The notes beneath the pieces are model-generated. The model was not told where the DNA came from. It ran no database searches and was given only the letters and a program-made list of their open reading frames with translations. Shown in pieces: positions 1 to 7,802 of a stretch of 34,111 bases of DNA. Within the stretch, counting starts at the first letter, position 1. Every line of letters starts with the position of its first letter. This DNA is from a virus, in IMG/VR virus record IMGVR_UViG_3300032282_001051, positions 1 to 34,111 of that record, one strand, 5' to 3'. The translations under genes and the position numbers were made by a program.

Positions 1-1
1 C

Positions 2-235
2 ACCACCGCTCACTGGCAAGCTACGGCTGTTGATGGTGACTACACTGCTTCTATTTATTCCACTTGCAGCTTTGCTCCTGCTACACCTGCTATTCCTTAT
101 AACAGCGTGACTGAGCAAGAAGTGCTGAACTGGTGTTGGGCTAACGGTGTGGACAAAGACGCTGTAGAAGCCTCACTTGCACAGCAAATTGAACTGCAAA
201 AGAACCCTGTAGTTGCCGCAGGTGTACCGTGGTAA
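2..235 (+). CDS. DUF7936-like phage protein, 5' end missing
   Basis: The reading frame is open from the window edge (frame starting at base 2) and gives the last 77 residues, ending in TAA. It reads HWQATAVDGDYTASIYST near the left edge, then VTEQEVLNWCW, then DAVEASLAQQIELQKNP and a C-terminal VPW. This pattern (short beta-rich N-terminal part, acidic VTEE/Q-type segment, a tryptophan pair, an amphipathic helix with an LQKNP end) is what I know as the DUF7936 family, common next to phage head and tail genes; its function is not known to me. The downstream gene starts inside its last codons and has a similar C-terminal half, so the two look like tandem paralogues. The start lies outside the window. 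Confidence 0.75.
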   Translation, partial: TTAHWQATAVDGDYTASIYSTCSFAPATPAIPYNSVTEQEVLNWCWANGVDKDAVEASLAQQIELQKNPVVAAGVPW

Positions 236-525
236 TCACTGAGATTCAAGAGAAAGACGGTCTGATAACCCAGGCTAAGTATTTTGATTCTCTAAGTGAT
301 GATCTGCACACTGTAGAGACAGAAGGCTATTGGGTTTTCCAAGAGCCTCAGATGAACGTGCCATTCGATCAAGTCACAGAAGAAATGATTGTGTCTTGGA
401 TTGAAAAAGAGGCTATCCGAGACGGTAAGAACCTCATAAAATCAAGGTTAGAGGAACAACTTGCAGACCTAGCTAACGCTAAGAAAAGCGCCTTGCCTTG
501 GATGCCCCAAACATTTACGGTGTAA
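229..525 (+). CDS. DUF7936-like paralogue (98 aa)
   Basis: The frame starts with GTG at 229, overlapping the last codons and stop of the preceding gene, a translational-coupling arrangement seen throughout this genome. The 98-residue product has an N-terminal part that may be beta-rich (ITEIQEKDGLITQAKYF), then VPFDQVTEEMIVSWIEK, a charged helix (LIKSRLEEQLADLANAKK) and an ALPW end. The VTEEMIVSW / VTEQEVLNW and C-terminal helix-plus-PW patterns match the preceding gene, indicating duplication and divergence. The next gene, for the gp4-like tail accessory factor, starts 4 bases after the stop, so a structural or assembly role is plausible but not shown. The GTG start is chosen for the overlap; no strong Shine-Dalgarno is visible. 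Confidence 0.75.
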   Translation: MVITEIQEKDGLITQAKYFDSLSDDLHTVETEGYWVFQEPQMNVPFDQVTEEMIVSWIEKEAIRDGKNLIKSRLEEQLADLANAKKSALPWMPQTFTV

Positions 526-528
526 CCC

Positions 529-1512
529 ATGACCCAGCCGATTGAAATCATAACCCGCGCAATGAAAGACATCGGTGCTGTGGCAGCGGGTGAAACACCG
601 ACACCCTCAGAGGCTCAAGATGCGTTTGAAATGCTCAACGACATCATTGACCAATGGTCGAATGAAAATCTGATGGTGTTTAACGTCACAGAGATCATTT
701 TCCCTGTGATATCGGGTCAAGTTCAATACACCATTGGCCCTAACCCATCGACCCAAAACTTTGTCGGGGCATCGTTTACCGGCTCAATTAACGGCAATAT
801 CCTGACCGTGACCGGTATTGTTACCGGTGCAATCGCGCAGGGTCAGACTCTTAGCGGCACTGGTATCACGCCTGGCACAAAGATCACACAGAACCTAACC
901 GGTGCGGGTGGTAACGTGAACGAGGAAGGGACGTATTTGGTCAACATCAACCAAATCACCCCCGCTACGACCATCACGGCTTATTACCAAAAGCCATTGA
1001 GCATTGATTCTGCTTTTGTGCGTATCAACACAACCAGTAACGGTGCGCCTATCTATGGTGGTGGTTTGGACTATCCAATCTCAATTCTTGCTTTACAAGA
1101 GTACGAAATGATTGGCCTGAAGACGTTGAACGGCCCTTGGCCCAAAGCGCTTTACTTCAATCCAAACGAGGAATCCGGCAATCTGTTTATTTGGCCTAAC
1201 CCAAGTCAAGGCGAAATGCATATGTTTGCCAACACAATCTTTAGCCGGTATGACTCTATTAACAGCACAATCGTGCTGCCACAGGGTTATCTGATGGCTC
1301 TACGGTGGTGTTTGGCAGAACGCCTGCTTCCGATGTTTGGCAAGACCAATCAGACCACAATTGCACTGATTCAGGGCTACGCTGCTCAAGCTAAATCCAC
1401 GCTGAAGCGCACCAACATGGCTCCGAGCCAAGTGGCTAGGTATCCTGATTCGCTGTTGGTGGGGAGAGCAAAAGATGCTGGATGGATTTTGAGTGGAGGT
1501 TTCTTCAGGTGA
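529..1512 (+). CDS. P22 gp4-like tail accessory factor (head-to-tail adaptor)
   Basis: This 327-residue protein begins with the pattern typical of P22 gp4-type adaptors: an N-terminal helix ([18 protein letters not shown]), [20 protein letters not shown], then a beta segment around [13 protein letters not shown]. In P22, gp4 binds the portal ring after packaging and, with gp10, closes the head and extends the tail. Residues about 79-153 form a beta-rich insertion ([23 protein letters not shown]) not part of the usual P22 gp4 core and recognisably related to two copies in the gp10-like protein further downstream. After it the core resumes with SIDSAFVRI, later [14 protein letters not shown], and a C-terminal helical part. 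P22 gp4 is about 166 residues; this protein is about twice as long, as in many gp4-family members. The family call is strong, the insertion's role unknown. Confidence 0.85.
   Translation: MTQPIEIITRAMKDIGAVAAGETPTPSEAQDAFEMLNDIIDQWSNENLMVFNVTEIIFPVISGQVQYTIGPNPSTQNFVGASFTGSINGNILTVTGIVTGAIAQGQTLSGTGITPGTKITQNLTGAGGNVNEEGTYLVNINQITPATTITAYYQKPLSIDSAFVRINTTSNGAPIYGGGLDYPISILALQEYEMIGLKTLNGPWPKALYFNPNEESGNLFIWPNPSQGEMHMFANTIFSRYDSINSTIVLPQGYLMALRWCLAERLLPMFGKTNQTTIALIQGYAAQAKSTLKRTNMAPSQVARYPDSLLVGRAKDAGWILSGGFFR
763..987 (+). repeat. Beta-rich module inserted in gp4 homologue (copy 1 of 3)
   Basis: Residues about 79-153 of the gp4-like protein form a Gly/Thr-rich segment with the consensus G-S-I-x-G-x-x-L-T-V-T-x-V-x-x-G, then G-Q-x-x-x-G-x-G-(I/V), then T-x-I-T, G-x-G-G and T-Y-x-V-N. 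The same order of motifs occurs twice in the gp10-like protein at 2551-2748 and 2761-2958. This copy is the most divergent, with an extra Asn/Glu-rich loop (GNVNEEG). It looks like a mobile structural domain placed between core strands. Confidence 0.8.
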
Positions 1513-1515
1513 TTC

Positions 1516-1544
1516 TTTACAAAGGTAGATTCTTTCGCTATGAT
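1516..1544 (+). promoter_or_regulatory. Sigma70-type promoter for the HNH endonuclease gene
   Basis: TTTACA at 1516-1521 and TATGAT at 1539-1544 are separated by 17 bases, each matching the consensus at five of six positions. The predicted start near 1551 leaves a short leader holding the Shine-Dalgarno AAAAGGAG ahead of the ATG at 1574. The pair sits just after the stop of the gp4-like gene, in the only gap of this part of the structural operon, so it most likely serves the inserted endonuclease gene. Predicted from sequence only. Confidence 0.6.
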
Positions 1545-1573
1545 GATGATTCGTTCTACAAAAGGAGTGAATC

Positions 1574-2158
1574 ATGGACGAAAAAGATCGCATCAAACGT
1601 GAAAAAAATGCTGCCTATGTGAAGGCTTGGAGAGAAAAGAAAAAGTTAGGTTTGCCAATAGGAAACCCAGGCCGTCCGGCTAACACACCGGATGTTTTAT
1701 GGAGCAAAGTTGACAAGAAAGGTGAAGACGATTGCTGGCCTTGGTTGGGCTACAAGAATGAACAAGGATATGGGCGGGTAATGATTGATGAATGGTCTTA
1801 CTACGCACATCGAGTGATTTTCAATCTTGTAAACCCAAACGTAATTGAACTAAGCGCCCCAAAATCTTCAGATGAGTATGGCTTTTTGCTACACAGTTGC
1901 GATAATCCATCATGCTGCAATCCAAAACATTTGCGGGTGGGGACTCATGCTGAAAACATGGCTGACAAGGTGGCAAAAAACCGCCAAAAAACCTTTCCAA
2001 CTGACACCGGCCCTAGGTGCAAATTGACTATGACACAAGCCCGACAAGCCCGACAGTTGAAAAAAGATGGTATGTCCACACGCGATTTGGCGGCTCAATT
2101 TGGCATTAGCTTGCCATCTATGAAAACGCTACTTGCTGGCAAGTCTTACAAGGAATAA
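1574..2158 (+). CDS. Free-standing HNH homing endonuclease with C-terminal HTH
   Basis: The 194-residue product has a basic, charged N-terminus, then the zinc-type HNH fold: DDCWPWLGYKNEQGYGR (residues 52-68), AHR (78-80), LLHSCDNPSCCNPKHLRVGT (105-124) and HAENMADK, the HNH_3-type pattern with H107, N116, H119 and N128 as likely active-site or fold residues. Residues about 150-192 (KLTMTQARQARQLKKDG, STRDLAAQFGISLPSMKTLL) look like a small helix-turn-helix that would help target recognition. Such genes are mobile: they cut an allele lacking them and spread by repair. It sits between the gp4- and gp10-like genes with a strong Shine-Dalgarno (AAAAGGAG) and its own promoter, and ends 2 bases before the gp10 ATG. 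No intron or intein is visible around it. Confidence 0.88.
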   Translation: MDEKDRIKREKNAAYVKAWREKKKLGLPIGNPGRPANTPDVLWSKVDKKGEDDCWPWLGYKNEQGYGRVMIDEWSYYAHRVIFNLVNPNVIELSAPKSSDEYGFLLHSCDNPSCCNPKHLRVGTHAENMADKVAKNRQKTFPTDTGPRCKLTMTQARQARQLKKDGMSTRDLAAQFGISLPSMKTLLAGKSYKE

Positions 2159-2160
2159 GC

Positions 2161-4143
2161 ATGGACTTCGGTTTTGTCGGCCCATCGTATGAGGCTCCGT
2201 CAATTTATCAGGAAGCACAAGAGTGCATCAATTTCTTTCCTGAGATTGATCCTTTAAAGCAGCCTGGTGAGCGCGGTGTGGTGGCTCTTTATCCCACGCC
2301 TGGACTGATTACCAAAGTTCTTTTGCAAGCCGGTGAGGTTCGTGGCCTACGCACTTTGTCGGGTGGGCAGTATCTTGTTGCGGTGTGCGGCCCTTACGTT
2401 TATCTGATTGATTCGTCTTACAACTCGTCAATTATTGGGTTTTTGAACACCTCTGTTGGCATCGTAGGAATCACTGACAACGGTGTGAACGTCTATATTG
2501 TGGACGGTGCTTACCGTTACACATGGCGTATCTCAACCCCAGCTACTGCGGTGTTCCGTGGGTCTATCTCGGGCACAACTCTCACTGTTACCTCCGTATC
2601 CTCGGGGACTATTGGGGTTGGTCAGCAGGTCTTTGGTATCGGTGTTTCTAACGAAACAGTCATCACTGCGCTTGGGTCAGGATCGGGTGGTGTCGGAACA
2701 TATACCGTCAATATCTCTCAGACTGTTGGTGCTGAAGCGCTTTCCAGTTCAGCCGTAGCTGCGGTGATGACTGCCTCTATCTCGGGCACAACCCTTACGG
2801 TTTCTTCTGTGACCGGTATTCTGTATGTGGGTCAAACCATCCAAGGCGCTGGGGTCACTGCGAATACCATGATTACCGCCCTCGGTACAGGAACTGGCGG
2901 TGTAGGGAATTACACAATCTCCACCTCTCAGACAGTGGCCTCCGAGACCATGTATGCCCTGAACTTCACGCAGATTCCCGCATCTGATGGGGCTTTCTCG
3001 GGTGGTTCTGCTGTGGACACGGTGGACAATTACTTTGTCTACAACAACCCCGATACCCAACAATGGGCGTCATCTGATCTTCTTTCTCCGATTACTCCCG
3101 CGCTGTCATACGCTTTGTGCGATGCCGCACCGGATAAATTAGTCTCTTTGATTGTTGACCACCGAGAAGTTTACTTACTTGGTGAGGCTTCCTCAGAGGT
3201 ATGGGTTGATGTGGGTTCAGTGCCCTTCCCATTCCAGCGTATCCCAGGAACCTCAACCCAACACGGGATCGCTGCTGAACACTCTCTTGCCCGAGTGGGA
3301 AATTCGTTTGCTTATGTGTCTCGTAATAATCGAGGCCAAGGGCAAATCATGCAGATGAATGGGTACATTCCCCAACGGATTTCTACCCACGCTGTTGAGA
3401 ATTCACTAGCGAATCAATACATTGCAGACGCGATTGCTTGGACATACCAATTAGAAGGCCATGAGTGTTATGTCGTGTCCTTCCCTACTCTTGATCTGAC
3501 ATGGGTCTATGACGTTGCTACTCAGATGTGGCACAAGTGGCTGTCCGTGGACAACTTCAATAAATTCCACCGCCATCGCGGTAATTGCTGTGCAGTCTTC
3601 CAAGGTCTAGTTTTGGTTGGAGACTACGACAACGGCAGAATTTACGAGTTAGACAAGAACACATACACAGACGATGGTGCTGAGATTCGCAGGGTGCGTA
3701 GAGCGCCTCACCTTGTCACTGACTTACAGCGTCAGTTCTTTGAAGAATTCCAAATCCAGTTTCAGCCTGGTGTGGGTACTACCGGCCTCTCAATTCAGAC
3801 CGGTGTGGCTCCTATCCAAGTGCAAGACCCATTCATTATTTACGCTGGTGACACTTACGTCATTAAGCCTAACGATCAGGTCTTTATTGGTCAGTTGTCC
3901 ACCATCAACCCCACAGATGTGACCACATATCCCCAAGCTATGCTTAGATGGTCTAATGACGGTGGTTCTACTTGGTCTAACGAACACTGGGTGACTATCG
4001 GACAGGCTGGTAAATACCAAAACCGAGCCGTTTGGAGACGTTTAGGTTGGTCGCGTGACCGAGTGTTTGAAGTAGTGGTGACTGATCCTGTGAAGGCCGT
4101 TATTGTGTCGGCTAACCTTAAAGCCAGCGCGGGAGATAACTGA
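2161..4143 (+). CDS. P22 gp10-like packaged-DNA stabilisation / tail hub protein
   Basis: The 660-residue product has the family start MDFGFVGPSYEAPSIYQEAQ, then ECINFFPEID and ALYPTPGLITK, followed by propeller-like repeats (LVAVCGPYVYLIDSS, ITDNGVNVYIVDG, VSLIVDHREVYLLGEASSE). In P22 this protein assembles below gp4 and closes the tail tube. The central region holds two tandem copies of a beta-rich module (about 131-196 and 201-266) that is not expected in the core propeller. The conserved part resumes with DTVDNYFVYNNPDTQQWASSD, the GIAAEHSLARVGNSFAYVS segment, and the C-terminal MLRWSNDGGSTWSNEHW, a motif typical of this family. The gene starts directly after the HNH gene and overlaps the next ATG (TGATG). 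P22 gp10 is 472 residues; the extra length is partly explained by the two modules. Confidence 0.88.
   Translation: MDFGFVGPSYEAPSIYQEAQECINFFPEIDPLKQPGERGVVALYPTPGLITKVLLQAGEVRGLRTLSGGQYLVAVCGPYVYLIDSSYNSSIIGFLNTSVGIVGITDNGVNVYIVDGAYRYTWRISTPATAVFRGSISGTTLTVTSVSSGTIGVGQQVFGIGVSNETVITALGSGSGGVGTYTVNISQTVGAEALSSSAVAAVMTASISGTTLTVSSVTGILYVGQTIQGAGVTANTMITALGTGTGGVGNYTISTSQTVASETMYALNFTQIPASDGAFSGGSAVDTVDNYFVYNNPDTQQWASSDLLSPITPALSYALCDAAPDKLVSLIVDHREVYLLGEASSEVWVDVGSVPFPFQRIPGTSTQHGIAAEHSLARVGNSFAYVSRNNRGQGQIMQMNGYIPQRISTHAVENSLANQYIADAIAWTYQLEGHECYVVSFPTLDLTWVYDVATQMWHKWLSVDNFNKFHRHRGNCCAVFQGLVLVGDYDNGRIYELDKNTYTDDGAEIRRVRRAPHLVTDLQRQFFEEFQIQFQPGVGTTGLSIQTGVAPIQVQDPFIIYAGDTYVIKPNDQVFIGQLSTINPTDVTTYPQAMLRWSNDGGSTWSNEHWVTIGQAGKYQNRAVWRRLGWSRDRVFEVVVTDPVKAVIVSANLKASAGDN
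2551..2748 (+). repeat. Beta-rich module in gp10 homologue (copy 2 of 3)
   Basis: Residues about 131-196 of the gp10-like protein: GSISGTTLTVTSVSSGTIGV, then GQQVFGIGVSNETVITALG, GSGGVGTYTVNISQTV. It is followed after a few residues by the next copy. The opening bases (TCTATCTCGGGCACAAC) are identical in the two gp10 copies, which suggests a fairly recent duplication or ongoing recombination between them. Confidence 0.85.
2761..2958 (+). repeat. Beta-rich module in gp10 homologue (copy 3 of 3)
   Basis: Residues about 201-266 of the gp10-like protein: ASISGTTLTVSSVTG, then GQTIQGAGVTANTMITALG, GTGGVGNYTISTSQTVASET. It shares almost every motif with the preceding copy in the same order, differing mainly at surface-type positions. 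Confidence 0.85.
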
Positions 4144-4376
4144 TGCAAGGTGTATCAAGTACCCCACAGAATAATCCGTATCCACAAGCGGAGTTCTTGG
4201 ACGTTAATACAAAACGTCCAACTCGCGCTTGGCAACAGTTTTTTTTGAATTTGTTGACGTTTACCAGTTCGCCCACCGCTACCACTGGGTCGGGGACTCT
4301 GCCTGCTCAACCGGTGGGATTTATCACGGTGACGGTAAACGGTCAGCCTTACAAAGTTCCGTATTACAACCCATGA
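4143..4376 (+). CDS. Small conserved phage protein of tail region (77 aa)
   Basis: The ATG at 4143 shares its A with the TGA of the gp10-like gene, and its own TGA overlaps the next ATG, so translation is coupled on both sides. The product starts with QGVSSTPQNNPYPQAEFLDV, then RPTRAWQQFFLNLLTF, a Thr/Ser-rich linker and a C-terminal FITVTVNGQPYKVPYYNP. Small proteins with a proline-rich start, a W-x-x-F-F amphipathic helix and a final 'ITVTVNG..YK(V/L)PYY' strand recur beside tail genes of phages of this type. I do not know a function; a minor tail or assembly role is an inference from position. Confidence 0.7.
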   Translation: MQGVSSTPQNNPYPQAEFLDVNTKRPTRAWQQFFLNLLTFTSSPTATTGSGTLPAQPVGFITVTVNGQPYKVPYYNP

Positions 4377-4804
4377 TTTATAAAACAGAAAACCATAATC
4401 TAGATGACGTTTATGGTCTGTTGCAGGGATTTATAGAAGAAAGCGTTTATGTCTCGAAAATAAAGAAGGAAGGCATTAAAGCAATGGTTGAGAGGCCCGA
4501 GAGCCTCACGGTGGTGGTGTATGAGGACAATCCTGTAGCCATTTTTATGGCTTACGCATACAATCATCCCATGTTTGAGGGTAAAGCTGCCTCTGACCTT
4601 TTGCTTTATGTCAAGCCTGAAAAACGCGGGACACCAATTGCTATGCGTTTGGTCAGGATGTACGAAATTTGGGCAAAAAATCTAGGTGTTGATTACCTGA
4701 TGATTGGTCAGTCAACAGCCATAGGAAACATGGATCGGGTAGGTAAGTTTTATGAAAAGCTGGGCTTTCAGATGACCGGCCTAAACCTGACGAAAGGACT
4801 CTAA
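4373..4804 (+). CDS. GNAT-family N-acetyltransferase
   Basis: The frame extends upstream to 4229, but the ATG at 4373 overlaps the TGA of the preceding gene and gives a natural N-terminus (MIYKTENHNLDDVYGLLQGF), so I choose it; 143 residues, usual for a single GNAT domain. Visible fold elements: TVVVYEDNPVAIFMAYA (strands 2-4), DLLLYVKPEKRGTPIAMRLV with the acetyl-CoA pyrophosphate loop R-G-T-P-I-A (motif A), YLMIGQS, and VGKFYEKLGFQMTG (motif B, the typical 'YEKLGF' end). GNAT genes are frequent in podovirus structural regions; substrates are mostly unknown. Its place between gp10 and the ejection proteins suggests late expression and perhaps modification of a virion or host protein, which is inference. 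Confidence 0.85.
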   Translation: MIYKTENHNLDDVYGLLQGFIEESVYVSKIKKEGIKAMVERPESLTVVVYEDNPVAIFMAYAYNHPMFEGKAASDLLLYVKPEKRGTPIAMRLVRMYEIWAKNLGVDYLMIGQSTAIGNMDRVGKFYEKLGFQMTGLNLTKGL

Positions 4805-4805
4805 T

Positions 4806-6419
4806 ATGTGTGGTGGCGGTGGAATAATTGGCGCAATCTCAGACACTATCGCCAGGGTTGGTGAAGGCGTTTCAGATGTTGTCCACAACGTAGGCACAAC
4901 GGTTGCTGAAAGCCCTATATTGTCTGCCGCTACCGGTGCGGCCTTGACTGCCGCTGGTGTTCCAGCCCCTGTTGCTGCGGGTCTTGTCCAAGCCAATCGA
5001 GGCGCATCGCCTGAACAAGTATTAGGCTCTGCTGCCCTTGCGGGTGTAGTGGATAACGTTATGTCTCCCGCAGGCGCAACCACCAGCCCTGTTTACTCTC
5101 CTTCCGTCACCGGCACAGACTTGCCGCCTGTAGATTTTTCAGCCGCTGTGCCTTCTGTTGCGCCATCTATGCCTAGCACATTAGGGGGTTTGGCTAATCT
5201 TGATACCACCGCTGGCGCTGTTACTGGATTAAACACTGGCGGAGTTTCTAACTTAGCCGCATTAGGTGGTGAATACACCCCGACAATTGGAGCATCTATG
5301 CCTATTCCTGATTCTTCTATGTTGGGCGGTGAATATGCTGGTGGGCTAGGAATGACCGGCCCTTTGACCGGTGGAATTTCCAACCCTGCTGCTTTGGGTG
5401 GCGAATACGCTGGTGGTCTTGGCGCTCCTGTTACGCTAACCGGTGGCATTAGCAATCCTGCTGCGCTGGGTGGTGAATATGGCACGGCTGGGCTGGGTAT
5501 GTCAGATGCGGCAAAAGTCTTGGCTGATTACATGAAGCCAAATCAGGCCAACGCCAATCCTTCATTGATGGACACTTTGACCGGTACGCCTTTGGGCCAA
5601 GCCACAACCATTGGTGCTTTGGGTAGCCTGTTGCAAGGCTATCTTGGCTCTAACGCTGCCAACACCGCAGCCCAAATTCAAGCTGACGCAACTAGAAACG
5701 CCATCAATCAAATAACAGGGGTTTACAACCAAACCTCTGCACAAAACGCGCCTTATCGCGGTCTTGGTTATCAAGCTGCTAACGCAATCTCGGGTTTGCT
5801 GCCAGGTCAAGGCCAGCAATTTGACGCGATGGGCAACCCTATTGGCACTACCACTGGTTCGGGTTATCTCACTCAGCAATTTACCCCTGAGGCTTTTGCT
5901 GCGGGTATTGACCCTGGCTACGCTTTCCGTCTGCAACAAGGTCAGATGGCTAACCAACGCGCAGGTAACGTGGGTGGTGGTGCTTTGTCAGGCAACGTCC
6001 TTAAAGGGCTTCAGGACTACACACAAAGCACTGCTTCTCAAGAATACGCAAATGCTTTTGACCGTTTCCAAAAACAACGTCAAAACATTTACGGCAATCT
6101 TGCCAACATTGCAGGTATTGGTCAAACATCGCAAGGCCAACAGAATCAATTGGCTTCTAACCTAGCTCAATCTACCGCGCAAATGAACGTGGGCAGCGCA
6201 GCCGCACAAGCCGCTGGTCAAATTGGTCAAGCTAACGCTTACGGCAACGCTATTGGCAGCATCGGCAACGCGATTACTTTGGCTGGCTTGTTAGGTCAAA
6301 AAGGTAATGTTGCTGGTACACCAACGCCATCAAACCCTATCAATACAGCATCTAACACGATTGGCTCTTTGGGTAACCTTGCTAACACGGTAAGTAATTT
6401 GTCAAACATTTTTGGGTAA
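4806..6419 (+). CDS. P22 gp7-like ejection (DNA transfer) protein
   Basis: The 537-residue product starts MCGGGGIIGAISDTIARVG, with alternating Gly/Ala-rich hydrophobic stretches (AATGAALTAAGVPAPVAAGL) typical of podovirus injection proteins that cross or line the cell envelope after release from the head. A low-complexity region (about 140-228) carries repeats of GG(V/I)SNxAALGGEY. The C-terminal half holds the conserved gp7-like part: GQATTIGALGSLLQGYLGS, an Ala/Gln-rich helix, YRGLGYQAANAISGLLPGQG, FTPEAFAAGIDPGYAFRLQQ, GQMANQRAGNVGGGALSGN, ANAFDRFQKQRQNIYGNLAN. This second half is the family hallmark. The start has a good Shine-Dalgarno (AAAGGA) and lies one base after the GNAT stop. P22 gp7 is about 229 residues, so this is a much extended relative. 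Confidence 0.8.
   Translation: MCGGGGIIGAISDTIARVGEGVSDVVHNVGTTVAESPILSAATGAALTAAGVPAPVAAGLVQANRGASPEQVLGSAALAGVVDNVMSPAGATTSPVYSPSVTGTDLPPVDFSAAVPSVAPSMPSTLGGLANLDTTAGAVTGLNTGGVSNLAALGGEYTPTIGASMPIPDSSMLGGEYAGGLGMTGPLTGGISNPAALGGEYAGGLGAPVTLTGGISNPAALGGEYGTAGLGMSDAAKVLADYMKPNQANANPSLMDTLTGTPLGQATTIGALGSLLQGYLGSNAANTAAQIQADATRNAINQITGVYNQTSAQNAPYRGLGYQAANAISGLLPGQGQQFDAMGNPIGTTTGSGYLTQQFTPEAFAAGIDPGYAFRLQQGQMANQRAGNVGGGALSGNVLKGLQDYTQSTASQEYANAFDRFQKQRQNIYGNLANIAGIGQTSQGQQNQLASNLAQSTAQMNVGSAAAQAAGQIGQANAYGNAIGSIGNAITLAGLLGQKGNVAGTPTPSNPINTASNTIGSLGNLANTVSNLSNIFG
5238..5489 (+). repeat. Gly-rich tandem repeats within the gp7-like gene
   Basis: Residues about 145-228 contain three copies of GG(V/I)SN(L/P)AALGGEY (near 145, 189 and 213) and a related MLGGEYAGGLG (near 172). 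The last two full units are 24 residues apart (ISNPAALGGEYAGGLG and ISNPAALGGEYGTAGLG). The underlying DNA is similar but not identical, so this is an established coding repeat that may vary in copy number between relatives. Confidence 0.8.
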
Positions 6420-6422
6420 ATC

Positions 6423-7802
6423 ATGGCTGACTTTAACTATCTGACAAACCTAAACCCACAAGTCCAGCCGATGAACATCGGTGGGATGGTAGACCTTGCC
6501 CGAGGTGTGCAGGCTTATCAGCAAGCCCAAGAACTGAACCCTTTGGCTGTTCAATCTGCTCAACAACAGTTATACCGTCTTCAGCAGTTGACGCCTGAAG
6601 AAATTGCCAAAGCTAGAGCAGAAGCGCGTGTGGCGACTGAAACCGCACCAACAAGAATTGAGCAGCAACGCGCTCAAACCGGTGCAGCACAAACCGCTGA
6701 AAAGAAAGCCGCATTAGATTTTGATAGCGCACAAACACAAGCCATGTTTAACTTGGCTGGTGGCATTTTGAACGACCCTAATCTGAACGACCCAACCAAG
6801 GTTTCAGATGTTCTGATGCAGGCTAAAAAACGCGCTGAACAACTGATTAAAAGCGATCCACAGGCCAAAGAAAAAGTTGAAGGTGTATTTGCGCCATTGT
6901 TTGATTTGGCTAAAACCAAACCTGAATATGTCCCGCAAGTCATCAAAAACCTAGTCCAAAGCGGTCTTGGTGCAAGCGGTCAACAAGGATTGCAAACACC
7001 TCAATTGGCTACTGTGGCTGGTCAGCCAGCTACGTTTGTGCCAGGTCAAGGCGCAGTCCAGCCTCTTGCTTTTCCTGAACAAGCTGCCCCCGCTGTTGTT
7101 CCTGAAACCTCCAAGATTCCTTTGCCATATCCAGTGCGTAAGCCTGGTGTTCCGTTTGCGGCCTTTCAAGGTGAAGAAGCAGACCGTCAAAAGAATCAGC
7201 AGTATCGTCAGTCTCTTACTGGTCGACTGCCTGAAATGTCTAACAGCCGCAGAAACTTGGATGAAACCATTTCTGCCGCTACCAAACTTGGCCCAGGTGA
7301 ATGGTGGTCATCCGGTGTAGCCGGTACAGTCAAACGCAAAGCCTCTGAACTGTTGGGCGACCCAACTTATAAACAGTTGAGCAAAGACTTGGCTAACGTC
7401 CAAATCTCCAACATTCAGGCTACCGGTGGTTCTATGGATACCGTAGCTGGTCAGCATCTAATGAAGCTGGCAAATGGTGATGAGACTTACCCGCCTGACG
7501 TTCTTATCAACATTGCTCGTAGAACTTACGCTCAATTGACTGATCTTGAAATGCAGGCTCAAGGCGCTGATGCGTTTGCTCGTAAGTTTGGCGATCAAAA
7601 CCTGAACGCCTATAAACAGCAATGGGCAAAGAACGCAGACAGCCGTGTGTTTGAGGCCATCAGCATTTACAACAATGTCAAAGACCCCGCTGCTAGGAAA
7701 AAAGCAATTGACGAGTTATTAGGTAGTGACTCAAAATCACGCGAGGCGTTTGCTGAGAAATACCGCAACATTAAGAAGCTGTCTGAAACAGGGGAACTGT
7801 AA
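6423..7802 (+). CDS. Putative second ejection protein (459 aa)
   Basis: The gene lies between the gp7-like gene and a third large ejection-type gene, the position of P22 gene 20. The product begins MADFNYLTNLNPQVQPMNIG, GMVDLARGVQAYQQAQELNP, then a long Gln/Ala-rich coiled-coil-like stretch (residues about 40-100), a predicted helical part (VSDVLMQAKKRAEQLI), a Pro/Gln/Val-rich linker (about 190-245) and a C-terminal helical domain (LKLANGDETYPPDVLINIAR, YAQLTDLEMQAQGADAFARK). No signal peptide or clear transmembrane segment. I do not detect a precise family by eye; the ejection-protein call rests on position, composition and absence of enzyme motifs. Its TAA overlaps the next ATG (TAATG). 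Confidence 0.65.
   Translation: MADFNYLTNLNPQVQPMNIGGMVDLARGVQAYQQAQELNPLAVQSAQQQLYRLQQLTPEEIAKARAEARVATETAPTRIEQQRAQTGAAQTAEKKAALDFDSAQTQAMFNLAGGILNDPNLNDPTKVSDVLMQAKKRAEQLIKSDPQAKEKVEGVFAPLFDLAKTKPEYVPQVIKNLVQSGLGASGQQGLQTPQLATVAGQPATFVPGQGAVQPLAFPEQAAPAVVPETSKIPLPYPVRKPGVPFAAFQGEEADRQKNQQYRQSLTGRLPEMSNSRRNLDETISAATKLGPGEWWSSGVAGTVKRKASELLGDPTYKQLSKDLANVQISNIQATGGSMDTVAGQHLMKLANGDETYPPDVLINIARRTYAQLTDLEMQAQGADAFARKFGDQNLNAYKQQWAKNADSRVFEAISIYNNVKDPAARKKAIDELLGSDSKSREAFAEKYRNIKKLSETGEL

Noticed and set aside
529-4143. An intron or intein associated with the HNH gene
   Set aside because: The gp4- and gp10-like proteins are each complete and uninterrupted in the conserved parts, and there is no splice-type motif; the gene is free-standing between them.
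4229-4372. N-terminal extension of the GNAT gene
   Set aside because: Would overlap the whole preceding small gene; the ATG at 4373 gives a normal GNAT length and an ATGA overlap.
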